Positions 49,561-61,937 of a stretch of DNA of 64,000 nt are shown piece after piece. The notes under the pieces are model-generated. The model ran no database searches, was not told the DNA's origin, and saw nothing but the letters and a program-made list of their open reading frames with translations. The DNA comes from Polytrichum commune (lineage: Eukaryota > Streptophyta > Polytrichopsida > Polytrichales > Polytrichaceae). The DNA is taken from positions 52,447,169-52,511,168 of the forward strand of contig OX485806.1 in NCBI GenBank assembly GCA_950295325.1, written 5' to 3'. Within the stretch, counting starts at the first letter, position 1, and each line of letters starts with the position of its first letter. A program made the translations under genes and the position numbers.

Positions 49561-49679
49561 AGGACCGATAACCACAAGTGGCAAGTGGCGCTCTAAAATT
49601 CTCTCTCGGGTGTCCAAAAATTTGGCTCGGGTCTCCAAATGTCTCTCTTCGAACCCTACATCAGAAAACAGATTCAAGG

Positions 49680-50430
49680 AGCCTACCTCTTCCTCGAAGT
49701 GCATCTCGTCATTATCCATGGTCCCTTCGCAAAGGTCAACTGCATCTCGATCAAAATCTCCGAGTCCCTGTTCAGTGAATGAACTATTTTCGTTGGATAG
49801 AAACATTACCCTAATCCCAAAACCATAAAAATTACCAATTGAAAACAATCTTCACAAACCTGTTGCTCACTATGATCCGATGTTGAGGCACTCGAGGCTG
49901 CCCCAGGTTGAAGTTGTGTCTGTATCATTCCCTGTTCCAGATGCCCAATCCAAATCCTACATTCCATCACCAAAAATTAAAAAACAACATAATGGAAAGC
50001 TAATGGGTCTCAACTGTTCTAATTATTCGTGAGAGTGGTTCACATTACGTTTTTAAAGAAAACAATATCATGAGGATTTTTTATAAACAACACCTCACTG
50101 CCCCCTTTGTCATCTGGGTTGTCTTCCTCCGTTACTGGAAATAAAACGATGGGAACTACCGCTTCAACATCAAACGTCTTTTCCCTTTGGAACCTCTACC
50201 TGTACCCTTAGAAGAAGTAACCCCTCTTCTACCCATTGTTGTCCGCAAATTGTACGGTGTCCCTAAGCTTACTCTTGATTCTAACCTTTGCCTTCTCTCA
50301 ATTCGCCTCTGTTTCTCACTATTCCTCCTTACTTCTCGTTTTGCTCTTGCTCTCGACCTAGTGTTCATCTCTAACAAACATCTGGAGCAAACAGATCTTA
50401 TATATCATTTTCAAGTCTGTCAGAATTAAC
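49680..50430 (-). other. candidate exons upstream of S4
   Basis: Three exon-like pieces on the minus strand. 50368-50156 starts MNTRSRARAKREVRRN and is very basic, with a shift to an acidic frame (VTEEDNPDDKGG) just downstream. ~49960-49862 (MIQTQLQPGAASSAS) ends at a donor CAG/GTTTGTG. 49780-49685 (GLGDFDRDAVDLCEGTMDN) follows an acceptor CTGAACAG. They could be the 5' exons of gene copy 3, with S4 inside an intron, or a separate small gene. I do not recognise a domain. Confidence 0.3.
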
Positions 50431-50728
50431 ATCTATGCGCCATCGTTATGTTCACATTTTCTTGTATTTAGATAGTTAATATGCACTTACTTAAATTGAT
50501 CCTTTGTTAATCCACACTGCATTAATACACTACAAAAGGCGGCGCTAAATCCTTTTCTACATAATCGTATCTTTCCATAGCAGATAATTCGTGGTGATAA
50601 AGGGATGACTACTATTGCAGTACATTCTATTCATACATGAAACAAGTTGTCCAGAATTTACATAAATAAATATTGACTATGAATTGATCTATCAGGTTAT
50701 CAAATATTCGGGCATTGTTGTCTACCCT

Positions 50729-50741
50729 AGGTATATATAAT
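50729..50741 (+). promoter_or_regulatory. TATA box of small ORF
   Basis: GGTATATATAATA lies ~60 bp upstream of the ATG at 50794, with a CT-rich leader between them, a typical plant core promoter arrangement. Confidence 0.6.
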
Positions 50742-50793
50742 ACCCGATTACTTGTACCCATTCCTTCATCTCATCTCATCATATTCTTCTCCA

Positions 50794-51222
50794 ATGGGTA
50801 CTGAGTCAAGTCTCCCGAGCCTTGCTCATTTAGGTGCTCCTAGTTCATCACAAATCCACACCACGTCGTCGATCGATGGTTTTCCAGACGTCAACAACAT
50901 GAAGATTCTAAACCCACCTGACTGCTCAGTTACTCCGGCGGTCGCAGTTCAGAGTCCACATCCCCGGACTCCATCTTTGCAGACAGATGTTGCAACGCTG
51001 ATAGAGGACAAGTCTACTTTACAAACTCATGCCTATTCTAGAGTAGGGGTTATTAAACCGGGCACTTACTCTAGATCTCTATTAAGGAGTGCCCCACGTC
51101 CCCAAGGTCAGGGACTCGGTTGCGCAGGATGCACTGCAGTTCATAGTTTAGGGATTGACCATTGTCATAAACATGACGGTGACAAAAATGGCAAAGGGCC
51201 CTATAAGCGTCTTCGTCGTTAA
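50794..51222 (+). CDS. small cysteine/histidine-tailed protein upstream of MULE
   Basis: 142 codons from ATG 50794 (MGTESSLPSLAHLG), placed just after a good TATA box. The first two thirds are S/T/P-rich and probably disordered. The last ~35 residues form a possible metal-binding tail, GCAGCTAVHSLGIDHCHKHD, ending in basic residues (KRLRR), which could also serve as a nuclear signal. It has the same strand as the transposase gene starting 390 bp downstream and may be an accessory protein of that element, or the next gene. The family is not recognised. Confidence 0.45.
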   Translation: MGTESSLPSLAHLGAPSSSQIHTTSSIDGFPDVNNMKILNPPDCSVTPAVAVQSPHPRTPSLQTDVATLIEDKSTLQTHAYSRVGVIKPGTYSRSLLRSAPRPQGQGLGCAGCTAVHSLGIDHCHKHDGDKNGKGPYKRLRR

Positions 51223-51544
51223 TCACAATGTAGCATTCTAATATTATTGCCGAGCTACTATCATGCTCTCCACATTATTCTTGGCGGCCATCATTCTTAT
51301 GACCTTATTTGCCAATATATATTATAATAATCAATGTTTAGAATGTATGCATGTTATTGGATTATACTATTTGATATGTATGCCTGTAATAGGATTCTAC
51401 TATTCGGTTTCTTACCTATCTCGGACTTGCATCCAAAATTGGTTTTTCAGCCGTCTTTCAACTTACTCTGCATGACTCTCTATTAATTTCTGAAATTCCG
51501 CTTGCTGGTACATAAATTACCAGTTTGCACAGTAATTTCTTTCC

Positions 51545-51556
51545 GGTTATATATTC
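51545..51556 (+). promoter_or_regulatory. TATA box of MULE gene
   Basis: GGTTATATATTC, ~55 bp upstream of the ATG at 51610. The short distance implies a leader of about 30 nt. Confidence 0.5.
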
Positions 51557-51609
51557 TCGCCATTTCAATGTTCAGAGTACTTGTTTTGTTCAGAGTTTAG
51601 TGGTTTACT

Positions 51610-54600
51610 ATGGCCCTGCTTCGTGCTGAACCTCATTCTATTCCGGTCCTCTTTCCATTAGGTGAAGACGGTCATGCTATAGTCACTTGTGCAACATTGA
51701 ATTTGAGGTTTCAGTATCGTGAGGTCACTATCTTTGTCGAAGAAGAAGTTTTTGATGATCATACCGGTCTAGTTTCACATGCAATTCGTCAAACTAGGGT
51801 AGAGAATGACGTCGGTGCGTTCTGGTTGCTGAAGCCTGGAAAATATCGTGTATATGGAGTCTCAGAGTCTATGTTAAAGTGTTCGACTGAACTTCTAACA
51901 CCTAAGGAGTCGTCCACTGTTAACATTGAGAGACCGGTGCTGGCTAGGGTCAAAATTGAGCCCGATCTAAATACAATATATGAGTTGAGTGATGATTCCG
52001 ACGGCGATGTTGAATTCCTAAAATCAGAGAGGAAAGTCCCAGCTTCGCTCTCTCCACAAGTAGTTCGCAAGGAAACAACTCCTCCTGTTAGTCCGTATCG
52101 TAATCGTGGTCAAGCCAATGTTGTGACAAGTCATGTTGTCAATATCATTCATTCATTGATGCGCCTTGGAGCTCGTAAGCGGTCCAAAAGTGTGTTATCT
52201 CGTATTAACTTTGATGCGATCAGACTCCAGCAGGTTGAATACCTTCCCCCTGTTACGATGGGGACGTTATCTTCGAGTTTCCACCTTTAGGTGACCATGG
52301 CCAGAATACAAAGGCCAAGCTGCTTCGTGGAATGGATAGAAGGTACGATGGCCATGCTTGGTCTCGCACAATTACAACCAATATTCAGAATGATCTCAAG
52401 CTTTTGTTTCGTACATCTTCTTGTTTGGGCCACCTCCGTTGTGACAATCCTACTTGTGAGTATCTTCAGCGAGACCACAGGACTTCCCAAGTGAATGAAA
52501 CAGAGTGGGAAGGATTATCTAAAAAATTGTTTGAAGTAGGGTCCAAGCCTCCAACTGGTTCGACCGTTGTTTGCAAATCCTGTAACGTCCCTCCAACCTG
52601 TGTTGCTGTGTGCACTGCCAAGATCTACTATGTTACTGGGACACCTCATATGACGAGGGCTTGTGTGCACTTGGGATCTCACGACCATCCCATCAAGTCA
52701 GGTGATCATCGGGACTTCATCGATTTGACAGACAGCTTGATTGGGGATCAAGTCAAACGCACCCCATCAACCACTCACTCCGCTATTGTGCTTGAAACTG
52801 CAAAGGAAGTACTGGGCCCACTCCTCCTTGCTAAAGAAGGTGAACCACAGAAGATCTTGGAGTTGGACGAGCTGCAAGTTATTTTCGATCGGTGTAAGCA
52901 CCTCACCTCGCCCAACATTTGTAATGCAGTCACCACGTTCAGGACTATGCGTCGCTTTGGAGTCATGGACAGTATTACCAAGTTACGCGGTGCTAGCAAT
53001 TGGAGGTTCGTGCAGCAGAATAGGTTTCCAGGGCAAGGAGCGGACATGGACAAGGTCTTTGTCTTCAAGATGTCTGAAGTTGGACCGGGCAGCGGAGTCG
53101 ACCTGGTCAAACGAATGCAATCCGGTGGTGATCTGGAGAACTCCTGGATAATGTTTGACCATGTCAAACGGGTCAGGTCGTGGACGACAATGGCTTGCCA
53201 TGTGTACGATTCCACATATTGCCATGTCATGACCATCGCAGTATGCGACATGCAGTCTGAAGATGTTGCAGCCCAGTCAGTCGTATGGAAGAACCTGAAT
53301 GCTCTCATGGCTCAACATGGAGTGGACAAAGTCAATTTTAAAGGTTTCATGGCCGACAGTGCCCTAGCGAACTGGAATGTTGTTCGAATCATATACGGAA
53401 GTGGAGATGCGTCTGAGAAGATGGTGGACAGGGAGAGGACTTGTGTTTTCCATTGGACGCAGTCCTTGGAGAAACATACCAAGGCCGATATCCGTCAAGA
53501 CATGCAATATCAGTATCGAATACTATGCCAACAATACAAGAATGCGAAATCGATGGCGGAGGCCGAGACAAAGTTTCTGGCAATTCGGGCATGGTGGATG
53601 TCATCCGGTGCAGCAATTGAACAAGCTCTTTCTCGACTGGAGCTCTGGCTGGCATTCTGGCATTTCCGTTACCGCCAATGGGGTGGATTTATGGAGTTGG
53701 TAAGTCTATACTTGCCAAACTTTTCCTGTATAGTTCACTCTTTATGGTTCAACTACATTGATTCCGCCCTTATTCTAATTCGGACTGTATGGGCATTGCA
53801 GGATCTAAGTGAAGCTGAACTAGCGGAAATGCCATCTTGTAACCTTGCTGAATCTATCCATAACAAGTGGAAGCAGCAATCTGGCGATCGAGGCAACGAG
53901 CTTTATGTGGCAACAGTCGATGACTTTGTGCGTGCTTTCATGCAGTGCTCAGCATATTCCCAATTCCTAAAGGGAGACAACCCTGGAACTGGACCCCCGA
54001 AGGAGGAATTGAAGCTGAGGCGTGCTCAAAGGTCAGCCGCATAAACAGGAATACCTAAACCTCTGCATGAGGCCATCTTGGATATGCCTGGCGGTGACGA
54101 GTGGTGCACCAAGACTCCCCACCTCGAAGGGGAAGAGGTATTTGTTTCTCTGAAGCGTAAACCAGACACTGCTTTCAGTGACGAACGTGAATCCCACAGG
54201 CCAGACAAAATCAGTATATCCCGACCACGCATCCAAACCAGATCTACCCGACTTAACGATTCTCCTCCTCCTGTGACAATTCCAGATTCTCCCACAACTC
54301 CAGATGAAGAGCAGCCGCAACTTCCAACACACGACGCTCCGCAGCAAGTGGATCGGCACCACGTCACTGCGATTGAGGAGACAGTATGCAACCCTGCCCA
54401 GTGGCACATCGCACAGCTGCCTAAGACATCTACGAAGGCTTGCTTTGCTTTACAAACAATTACCAAGAAGAAGTGTGTCGCTCGGATTGTACAAGACGGG
54501 AAGAGCACCGCTGCACCTACCTACTCGGGCCTCATGGATAACTATCGGAAGAAGAGATTGGACCCTCAAGACTTCTTTTTCTGCAATGATGACATTGAGA

Positions 54601-55250
54601 GATGCGTTAAGGGTACAAAAAGGAGATGGGTGGTCTCAGTCCCGAACGTTCCGGAGGTATGGCCGGTTAAGTTGGGGACCAACTTAACATGCAAAGAGAT
54701 CCTCTCTTTAGAAAACGCAGGCTTTAGACTGCCCCAGCGGAAGGAGATGACACCTTCCAGAAATTTTAAGGACCACCCGTTACCTTTGGACTTGGCAAGC
54801 TACACGACACCTGCATATCCCGATGAGTTTCCCACCCGACGTTCAGGGAAGTTGATTAGGCGCAACAAGAAGGCCCTGTCAACAAAACACGCCAATAATT
54901 GTGCCTAAGTCCTATCACTGAAAGCCAAAGTGGACAAATTATGCATGCTTCCAGCCCCTGCCTTAGGATGCATCATCTCGTTGGATTCCGGTACGCCCCC
55001 AAAGGTTCAGCAATAGTACTTGACGATTTTGCAGCTGCCAGTATGCACTAGTCCTAACTTCAAGGAGATGGCGACTAAAGCAATTGGAAAAATGGGTCAA
55101 TGGGCCAACTGTAAGCATTTGTACTATTTGTTTACTGTAGTGTGTGGTTTGGACTCAGATTCAGACACGTTCATTCATGCAGCTAGTTTTAGCTTCAACG
55201 AAGTGAAGCGAGTTTTGGAGGCTGGTTTATTGAAGTACCTTGACTCTTAG
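51610..55250 (+). pseudogene. MULE-type transposase gene, copy 1
   Basis: The frame opens at ATG 51610 with an N-terminal region of ~210 residues. A one-base shift near 52252 joins it to the main frame. That frame has a Cys/His zinc-binding region (CLGHLRCDNPTCEY, CKSCNVPPTC, HLGSHDH; GCM/FLYWCH-like), then the MULE catalytic region: CDMQSED (~residue 306 from 52332), FKGFMADSALANWN (~340) and CVFHW (~370). An in-frame 102-bp intron lies at 53700-53801. TAA at 54042-54044 interrupts the frame before the C-terminal part (to 54908). A last segment (55020-55250) resembles a SWIM zinc finger, with CTSPN (second cysteine lost) and CKHLYY. The role was cut-and-paste transposition in the nucleus. 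I could not find terminal inverted repeats. Lesions: one shift, one stop, one lost zinc ligand. Confidence 0.75.
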
Positions 55251-55700
55251 AGTTTTCTATTTCTTTAAAGAAACATATGTATGCAAGATTTTTTATAATC
55301 ATGATGTAGTGAGACTAAAAGGGCCACTACAAGACATTTGACGCACCACATGTATTTCTCTTTTCCAAAGTTGCGTGACCTTTTTGGAGTACCACTAATT
55401 CTCCTTGTATTGAAATAGTATGTGTTTGACTTGAGACAAACCCATATTTATTATTGATATTAGTTCCAAATGTTCAATTTAAGCCCCTAAACCATATTTT
55501 TCACTGATACAATAACATTTTTTCCTATGTCATAGCCCTTAATTGTCTACGGTCATAGGTCCCACTGTTCACTAAGTTTAGAAAAAAAATTTACTTAAAA
55601 TACATTTAGTCCAAATATACCCTAAACTTACTGCTTAAAATAACATTTTAATCAAAATATCGCGGAAGTTACCGCTCACCGCTCACTGCTCACCACTCGC
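55251..55700. other. AT-rich 3' flank of MULE copy 1
   Basis: No gene. A short duplication ACCGCTCACCGCTCACTGCT at ~55671-55690 is the only structure noticed. Confidence 0.5.
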
Positions 55701-55714
55701 AAAATAGCTTTGTC

Positions 55715-55990
55715 CGGCCTGAATCTAGTTACAGGCTGCTGGTTAGGACCGAATGGAGGATTTGAAGGTGGCTGGGCTAAGGGCCTAAATCTGGTTGAGG
55801 AAGCTGGTCTAAGACCGAATGTGGGATTTGAAGGCAGTTGGTTCAAGGGCCTGAATCTGGTTCGAGGCAGCTAGTTAGGACCGAATGGAGGATTCGAAGG
55901 TGGCTGGGCTAAGGGCCTGAATCTGGTTGAGGCAGCTGGTTTGGACCGAATGTGGGATTTGACGGTGGCAGGCTAAGGGGTGAGACCAAA
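55715..55990. repeat. short tandem repeat, ~66-bp units
   Basis: Four imperfect units with GGACCGAATGGAGGATT, GGTGGCTGGGCTAAGGGCCT and GAATCTGGTTGAGGCAGCTG. No palindrome core. 55991-56365 beyond it has no gene that I can support. Confidence 0.85.
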
Positions 55991-56365
55991 GTGGTGTAGG
56001 GGGGAGGAACTAATAGGTTCCACTAGCTTATGTTTAATTAGTAAATTAGTTATTACATAATATTTATTTAGGTAGATAGCTCATTAGCAAGTTAGGTGAA
56101 CACCGACATTAGAAGGTGGTATTAAGGGGTGGACTTGTGGTTGTGTTGTGTGGAATTGTAAGGGAGGGAGCCAATAGTGCCATAATAGAAAAGAGTGTTT
56201 CTTAGCACTTGTAATCTTGTTGTGGAATAAATTGGGGTACCCACCAATGATGTGAGATGCAATGGAAGTTAATGGCATTGGGATGATTTAGCTAGGCTAG
56301 CATGAATGTGATCCCCGTTACCTCACCCGGACTAAGACGCTTAATGGTGGGTGGTTTGGCCTCAC

Positions 56366-57118
56366 ACCAACCATAAAATCAACCATCCCCATTAATACAA
56401 ATTATGGTCCATGACAACACATACCTTACCCTCTCAGAGTCGAGAGTCTACTTGAAAATCAAATCAACTATCCACATTAATCCAAAAAAAAGTCCTAGAC
56501 ACCTAAAGCCTTACCCTCTCAGAGCCGAGAGCCCATCCAAACATAATAACAACCATACACATTAATGCAAAATCTGGTCCTAGACACACAAGACCTTATC
56601 TTCTGGGAGCCGAGAGCCTACTTGAAAATAAAATCAACTATCCACATTAATCCAAAATTAAGTCCTAGACACCTCTGGCCTTGACCTCTCGGAGCCGAGA
56701 GACTAACCAAACATAAAATCAACCATCCCCATTAATTCAAAATATGGTCCCCCTATAACTAACACCGTACCCTCTCGGAGCCGAGAGCCTATTCAAACAT
56801 AAATTTAAAGCATAAACATTCGCTAAAAACCAAGTCCTAGACACACAAGACCTTACCCTCTCGGAGCCGAGAGCCTACTTGAAAATCAAATCAACTATCC
56901 ACATTAATCCAAAATGAAGTCCTAGACACCTCTGGCCTTGACCTCTCGGAGCCGAGAGCTTAACCAAACATAAAATCAACCATCCCCATTAATTCAAAAT
57001 ATGGTCCCCCTATAACTAACACCGTACCCTCTCGAAGCCGAGAGCCTAACCAAACATAATATCAACCATCCACACTAATACAAAATCTATTCCCCCTATA
57101 ACTAAGACCTTACCGTCT
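56366..57118. repeat. satellite S3, third block
   Basis: Nine or so diverged 85-bp S3 units with CTCTCGGAGCCGAGAG in the better copies. No ParB/methylase-like gene is adjacent in this case. Units carry private variants (CTCTGGCCTTGACCTCTCGG), suggesting a separate lineage of the satellite. Confidence 0.92.
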
Positions 57119-57600
57119 AATAGTAAACTCCCCAAACCAAATTTAGAAATATTTAAAAAAAGATTCGGATATATCCAAAATATTCTAGATTCACCTAAAT
57201 ATAGTAAAAATGTAACCTATTTCCGTGGAATGTTTAGGTCATAAAATAAATAAAAAGGCCCTGAATTTGAAATGGTCTCATTGAGTTTGGAAACTGTGAA
57301 GTGCTAAAATGATAGGAAAATTGTGATATAATAGGTGAGTAATTGATAAAAACCAATGTTGATCCCAAGAAAGAATAAATGAAATTTTTTTTTTGAGATT
57401 GGTATAATTGAAGAATGAGTCAATCAAAATACAAAGGGCGACCAATTTGCTTCGTTTTAATTCCATCACTTTTGTCTTTGTCTTATGTGTGAATCAACTG
57501 TAGAGCTTGGACTCCAACAATTATTGTTTGTGGTCGAAGAGATTATCTTGAGCTAAATATATATGAGGACATAATTTAGACTCATACCCAATATGAATGT
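57119..57600. other. AT-rich spacer
   Basis: No gene or repeat. It may include the promoter of the following ORF; no clear TATA box was picked out in this AT-rich context. Confidence 0.45.
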
Positions 57601-57617
57601 AGAGACACATGCACACA

Positions 57618-58145
57618 ATGGGAGAGGAGAGAGACATGTTTGTTAGCCTAGCATGGGAGAATGAAATTAGAAATCTAGGAGATCCGCATGTTTCTTTTAA
57701 TTCATCGCCGGAACATGACATAGGTACTGCAAATCGATATAGTCTTGAATACAAGCGGACTCCATCTTCGCAGTTCCCACAAGCCTGGAGGTGGAGGATG
57801 CATGAGGAGCAAAAACGATATGCAAAAAATGATAGAAGGCGAGGTGATGTGCAGGAAAAGAACGAAACAAGGTGCATGAATAGTGAGGCAAATGATGCGC
57901 CTGATTTGAATGAAGACAGGTCAATCGACACAGAGCAGGAAGTCAAGGTGGTAGGCGAATGTTCGAGGTCTTTGTCGTTTCGCGATAGGATGAGAGGATT
58001 ATCGCCGCATCGTTGTCCATTGAAGGATCGAATGAGGGATAAAACGGTTTCGTACGTTGATTTGCTTCGAGCCACACAGGAGGGATCGGAGGCCGTTCTT
58101 GGTCAGCAGAGAATTTGTCGACCCACTTGCATCGTGAATCTTTGA
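57618..58145 (+). CDS. small lineage-specific gene, copy 2
   Basis: ATG 57618 (MGEERDMFVSLAWENEI). It is homologous to 35290-35834 over most of its length and shares the C-terminal signature RGLSPHR-x-PL-x2-RM-x-D-x-T-x-SYVDLLR. The frame is open throughout. Homology to copy 1 stops at about 58065; the last ~25 codons to the stop at 58143-58145 overlap, on the opposite strand, the truncated end of MULE copy 2 and are probably borrowed sequence. The protein is hydrophilic, with a coil-like RMHEEQKRYAKNDRRR stretch. Function unknown; two copies of similar layout argue that it was a real gene. Confidence 0.5.
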   Translation: MGEERDMFVSLAWENEIRNLGDPHVSFNSSPEHDIGTANRYSLEYKRTPSSQFPQAWRWRMHEEQKRYAKNDRRRGDVQEKNETRCMNSEANDAPDLNEDRSIDTEQEVKVVGECSRSLSFRDRMRGLSPHRCPLKDRMRDKTVSYVDLLRATQEGSEAVLGQQRICRPTCIVNL

Positions 58146-58984
58146 CACAACGCTCAATGTCGTCAGGGCAAAAAAAAACTTCTCGACTTTAGGTGTAGTG
58201 AATTTGTAATAGTTCCAAACTCCACGGTATGCCGGAGCACGGGTGCTCTTGGAGTTGGAGACGATTTTTGCAGTGCATTTCTTTTTGGTGACAGCATGTA
58301 TGACCCAACATGCCTTGGAGGAATTGTAAGGAACGCGAGCAATATGCCAGAGCTTCTCGTCCACTGTGGATTCTTGAATAGCAGTGACCCGGCGAGAATC
58401 CAGACCAGTAGGAGGGGGTGGTAGAACCTCTAGCACTGACGAAAAGGTCTCCTCGACGATGGTAGGCAAAGGTGAAGCATGAGATCTTGTGGTTCTCTGA
58501 GCGTGTGGGAACACACGAACACCAAAATATCCGGATTGGCGTTTTTAAGTGCCTAATCCGGTTTTGTCCGGATGACCCTAGTATCGTCCAAGGATTTTGT
58601 GAAGTGTAAGAGGTCGAGAACTCCCTGTGCCCGCTTATCTTCCACTCCTTAGCCAAATTTCCGGAAACCCCGGTTTCCGGCCTTCCGGTCTTTTGGAAAC
58701 TCTTCCTCCCCCGGAGTTTTCCTTTCCGGATTGTATCTTTAGGTCCTAATTATAATACTTATTCACCCCTATGGTCCAGATTTACCCCTCTACGTTCTAC
58801 CCTCTAGAATAGTTGGTTTCTTCCGGTGAAGACGTCCCTTATAAGATTGGGATCCGGATATTCCTTCACAACCAATCCGGATTGGCCAAATCCGTCTTGG
58901 TAGGTCACACAGGGAAATCCGGATTATATCTTAGGACTACAACGACCGGAGTATTCCGGATTCCACCCAGAGATCTGACTCGAC

Positions 58985-59470
58985 GGGATAAGTGGGTGAT
59001 CTGTACCACTTTCCGGATTGTCCCGTCCAAAAGCGGTGAGACCTCTTTAGAAGATCAGATTGGCGCAAGTCCGGATCCCTTCCGGATCTTTAGCCAGTTC
59101 TCCCCACGGCTATCTCACCTAGACGTTACCCAAACATCCGGAATAATGAGGTCCCCTTCCCACTACACTTCGGAGATGGCCTCCGACCCGGAATCCTAAC
59201 TGTTCCGGTCCTTCCCTCCTCCTTCTGATGGATCGATACGGCTACCACTACCTTGGGCTCTACTAAATCTGAGCTAACTGGGTGATCTATACCACTTTCC
59301 GGATTGGTCCGTCTAAGGGCGGTGGGACCTCTTCAGAAGCTCGGACGGCGCAAGTCCGGATCCCTTCCGGATCTCACCCAATCCTCCCAGTGGCTATCCC
59401 ACCTAGACGTTACTCAACCATCCAGAATAGTGAGGTTTCCCTCCCACTATACACAGAGAGGATCCGCAAG
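58985..59470. repeat. tandem duplication inside the LTR-like element
   Basis: Two copies of a ~200-bp core (GATCTGTACCACTTTCCGGA to CCCACTACAC), starting ~285 bp apart. The short element has the same arrangement at ~32665 and ~32955, so the duplication predates the split of the two elements. Confidence 0.8.
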
Positions 59471-60485
59471 GCAATAACTATATCTGATCCGGGTCTTTTC
59501 TCCCATGTCCTATCCGGAACTCCTATCCCCTCATGCTCTCTCTCCTCCGCTAACGATCTCCGAATCATTCGTATACAAAATCAATCAAGGAAAGTCAAGG
59601 AGTGAGAAATCAAGGAGTTTATTAGAGTAGGAGCAATCAAAATACAACAATGGAGAAGAAACCCCTCTCCAGCTCCTTATTCAGCCTTAAGTAGAGGCCC
59701 AAAATCCCTAATCTAAAGGCGGCGGCCCCTAAAAAAAACCCTAACTGCTTCCATCTTCCCGGATCAAGATCCGGATTTTCCGCTGACAAAACCCAAGGGA
59801 GAATTTTATTCCTCAACTTCCAAAAACTCCTAAGTCCTATCTTCCTATCTCTATTCTGCCTAACTAATCTAACTACCGTCCTAAGCTATGAAGAGCGGTG
59901 CTTCTTCTGAGCTGCTCCCTCCTTCGAATGGCTGCCGAGGCTGCTGACGGCGGATGAGCCCCCTCCCGGCGATGCCTTCTGTAGTCGCGTAAGCATCCTC
60001 CTCATGTTTGGAGAAGGGGCAATCTTGTCCTCCGAGTCCCTTGCTCCTTCTGTCCGAGGTGTTTTGGAACCTCGTGTTCCGGAAACAGTACTTCCCTTTC
60101 GGACACTCCGGATCGGGGAAGGATCACTTCCGGTGCGCTGTTCCGGTTTCTGTCCGCCCGAGATCGAGGTAGTCCGCGGATCCTTGGTGGAGGCCGCCCT
60201 TGAGGGTGGCGGAGGGAATGTGTTTCACCATTTGGTAGTCCGGAGGAGACGACGGCGAGGCTTGGGTAATAGGGGCCTTACCCCTACTCGGAGTCGCCTC
60301 TCGATCCGAAATTTGGTGCCTTATAAGGGTCCGAGCTCTGTTCGGAGTCCGGGACCGATCCGAGGTCCGCGGAACAGGGGACTGGCCTCGTCCGGATCTA
60401 ACAAACTCGGTGCTCTTCCGCCTCATTTGGGAGAGCGGATCCTTTCCGGAGCTCTTCCGAAACTGGCAAGCCGAGAGCCGCCTCC

Positions 60486-61937
60486 CTACTGGCTGGATTC
60501 TATAGCCGTTGGCGGATTCTGGACCAGGGCGACTTCACCAACTACCTCGTAGAGGGTTCGGGTTGGTGACCCAGGCGGACCCGGATAGAGTAACCGCCGG
60601 GGTGTTCCGCTTAGCAGAACCACCTTCTGGATTTCCACCAGGAGATCCTTCATCGTCCGTGAGTATTTCACGAGGATGGGGAGGGCCTGCCTAGCGGAAG
60701 CCGGTTCTCCGGACTCCATCATCCGGTCGTAGAGATGCGCCTTGTTGACGATCTCTGCCGGATGCCCCACCAGCTCTCGAATCCGGCTGAAGACCATTGC
60801 CTGCTCCGCGTGGTACTTCCGGATTCCCTCACTCTTCTGACTCAGCTCCTGAGTCATGGCCGCTACCTGCGCGGTGAGGTGAGCATTTTCCGTCTTGGTT
60901 TGCTCGAGCTCCTTCCTGTCCGCCCTCTTCGCCAACTCCCGGAGAATATTTCCGGGTCCGCAGTTGTCCAAGGCCTGGTTCGCTCCCCAGGCGATGTGTT
61001 CCAACTAGAAGTACTGGTTTTGCAGATCCTCCAGCCCTTCCTGGACCCGCTTGAAGGGATTTTCCGGAAAGTCCCAAGCGGAGAGATCCACATTCCGCCA
61101 AGTGGTCTCCCGGCTGGGTCCGACTTCCAAATGATAATGAGGGGGAGGAGAGGTTGGTCTCTGGAAGGTCGGCGGTGGACTTCCGGGTGAAGAGGGAGGC
61201 GCTTTTGGAATGATGGGGTCGCTTGAGGTTTCCATCTCGATGTCTTTGACTTTCGGATGGAGCTTGTAGGTGACTTCGTCCGCCGCTATAGTCAACATGT
61301 CCTCCTCCTCGGCCGTGATGCAGTCAAAGTGCTGATAGAGGTGCAGAATGAAGGGGGAGAGGAAGGAGGGTTTCCGGCCTACATTGGGGAGGGCCCGCCC
61401 TACTAACTCGTGAATTATCAACCCCCAATTCACGGGCCGGACTCCGGACATAGCACCGAACAGGGTGTTAGCCATGGTAAGGCTGATCTGCTTAGGCTTG
61501 TCCGGGTTAAGGATGGGCATGAGGAACTCTAATACCCTTCGCTCTCTAAGGTTCCGGCAGTTTCCGGGGTGGAAGCCGTCCTTCGGGTCCGCGTCTCCTC
61601 TAAACTTTCCGGCGAACAGGCCATCGCGGCAGCCGGCCCATCCCTCTCTAATTCCTCTCGGAAACCCGTAAACCCTATTCCAGACTTCCGGAGTCCAACT
61701 ATCCGGATCCCTCCTTTTAATTCCCAGCCACTGATTCCCTCTCTCGAACTTGAATTCCCGGAGGGTATTTTCCGCTCGGAGGTTCCAGGGTTTGGCGAGC
61801 AAACCCTCGCAACCCATAACCCGGAGATTCTCCGCTAGCTCCTGTAGCTCCCCGTCCTCCCTCGGAATTGCAGGGATGAGGGTTTTGAGCGGAATCGGGA
61901 TGGGTTCCCTCCGATCCTCTTCCCGTGCTTCCGGCAT
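60486..61937 (-). CDS. element-encoded gag-like ORF with in-frame TAG
   Basis: ATG 61937 (MPEAREEDRREP). The frame is open for ~311 codons, has a single TAG at 61007-61005, and then stays open for another ~172 codons to 60486. Part 1 has a compact region with WTPEVWNRVYGFPRG, GFHPGNCRNLRERRVLEFL, and PSFLSPFILHLYQHFD, resembling transposon-associated proteins common in seedless plants, then a proline-rich tail. Part 2 is a coiled coil (ELEQTKTENAHLTAQVAAMT) with hydrophilic flanks. A capsid-like part followed by coil is compatible with a Gag-like role, but I cannot assign a family. The lone amber codon could be a readthrough site or a simple mutation. Confidence 0.5.

Noticed and set aside
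54078-54908. 276-codon ORF as an independent gene
   Set aside because: It is in the same frame as the transposase ORF after one TAA, and MULE copy 2 reads through the same junction.
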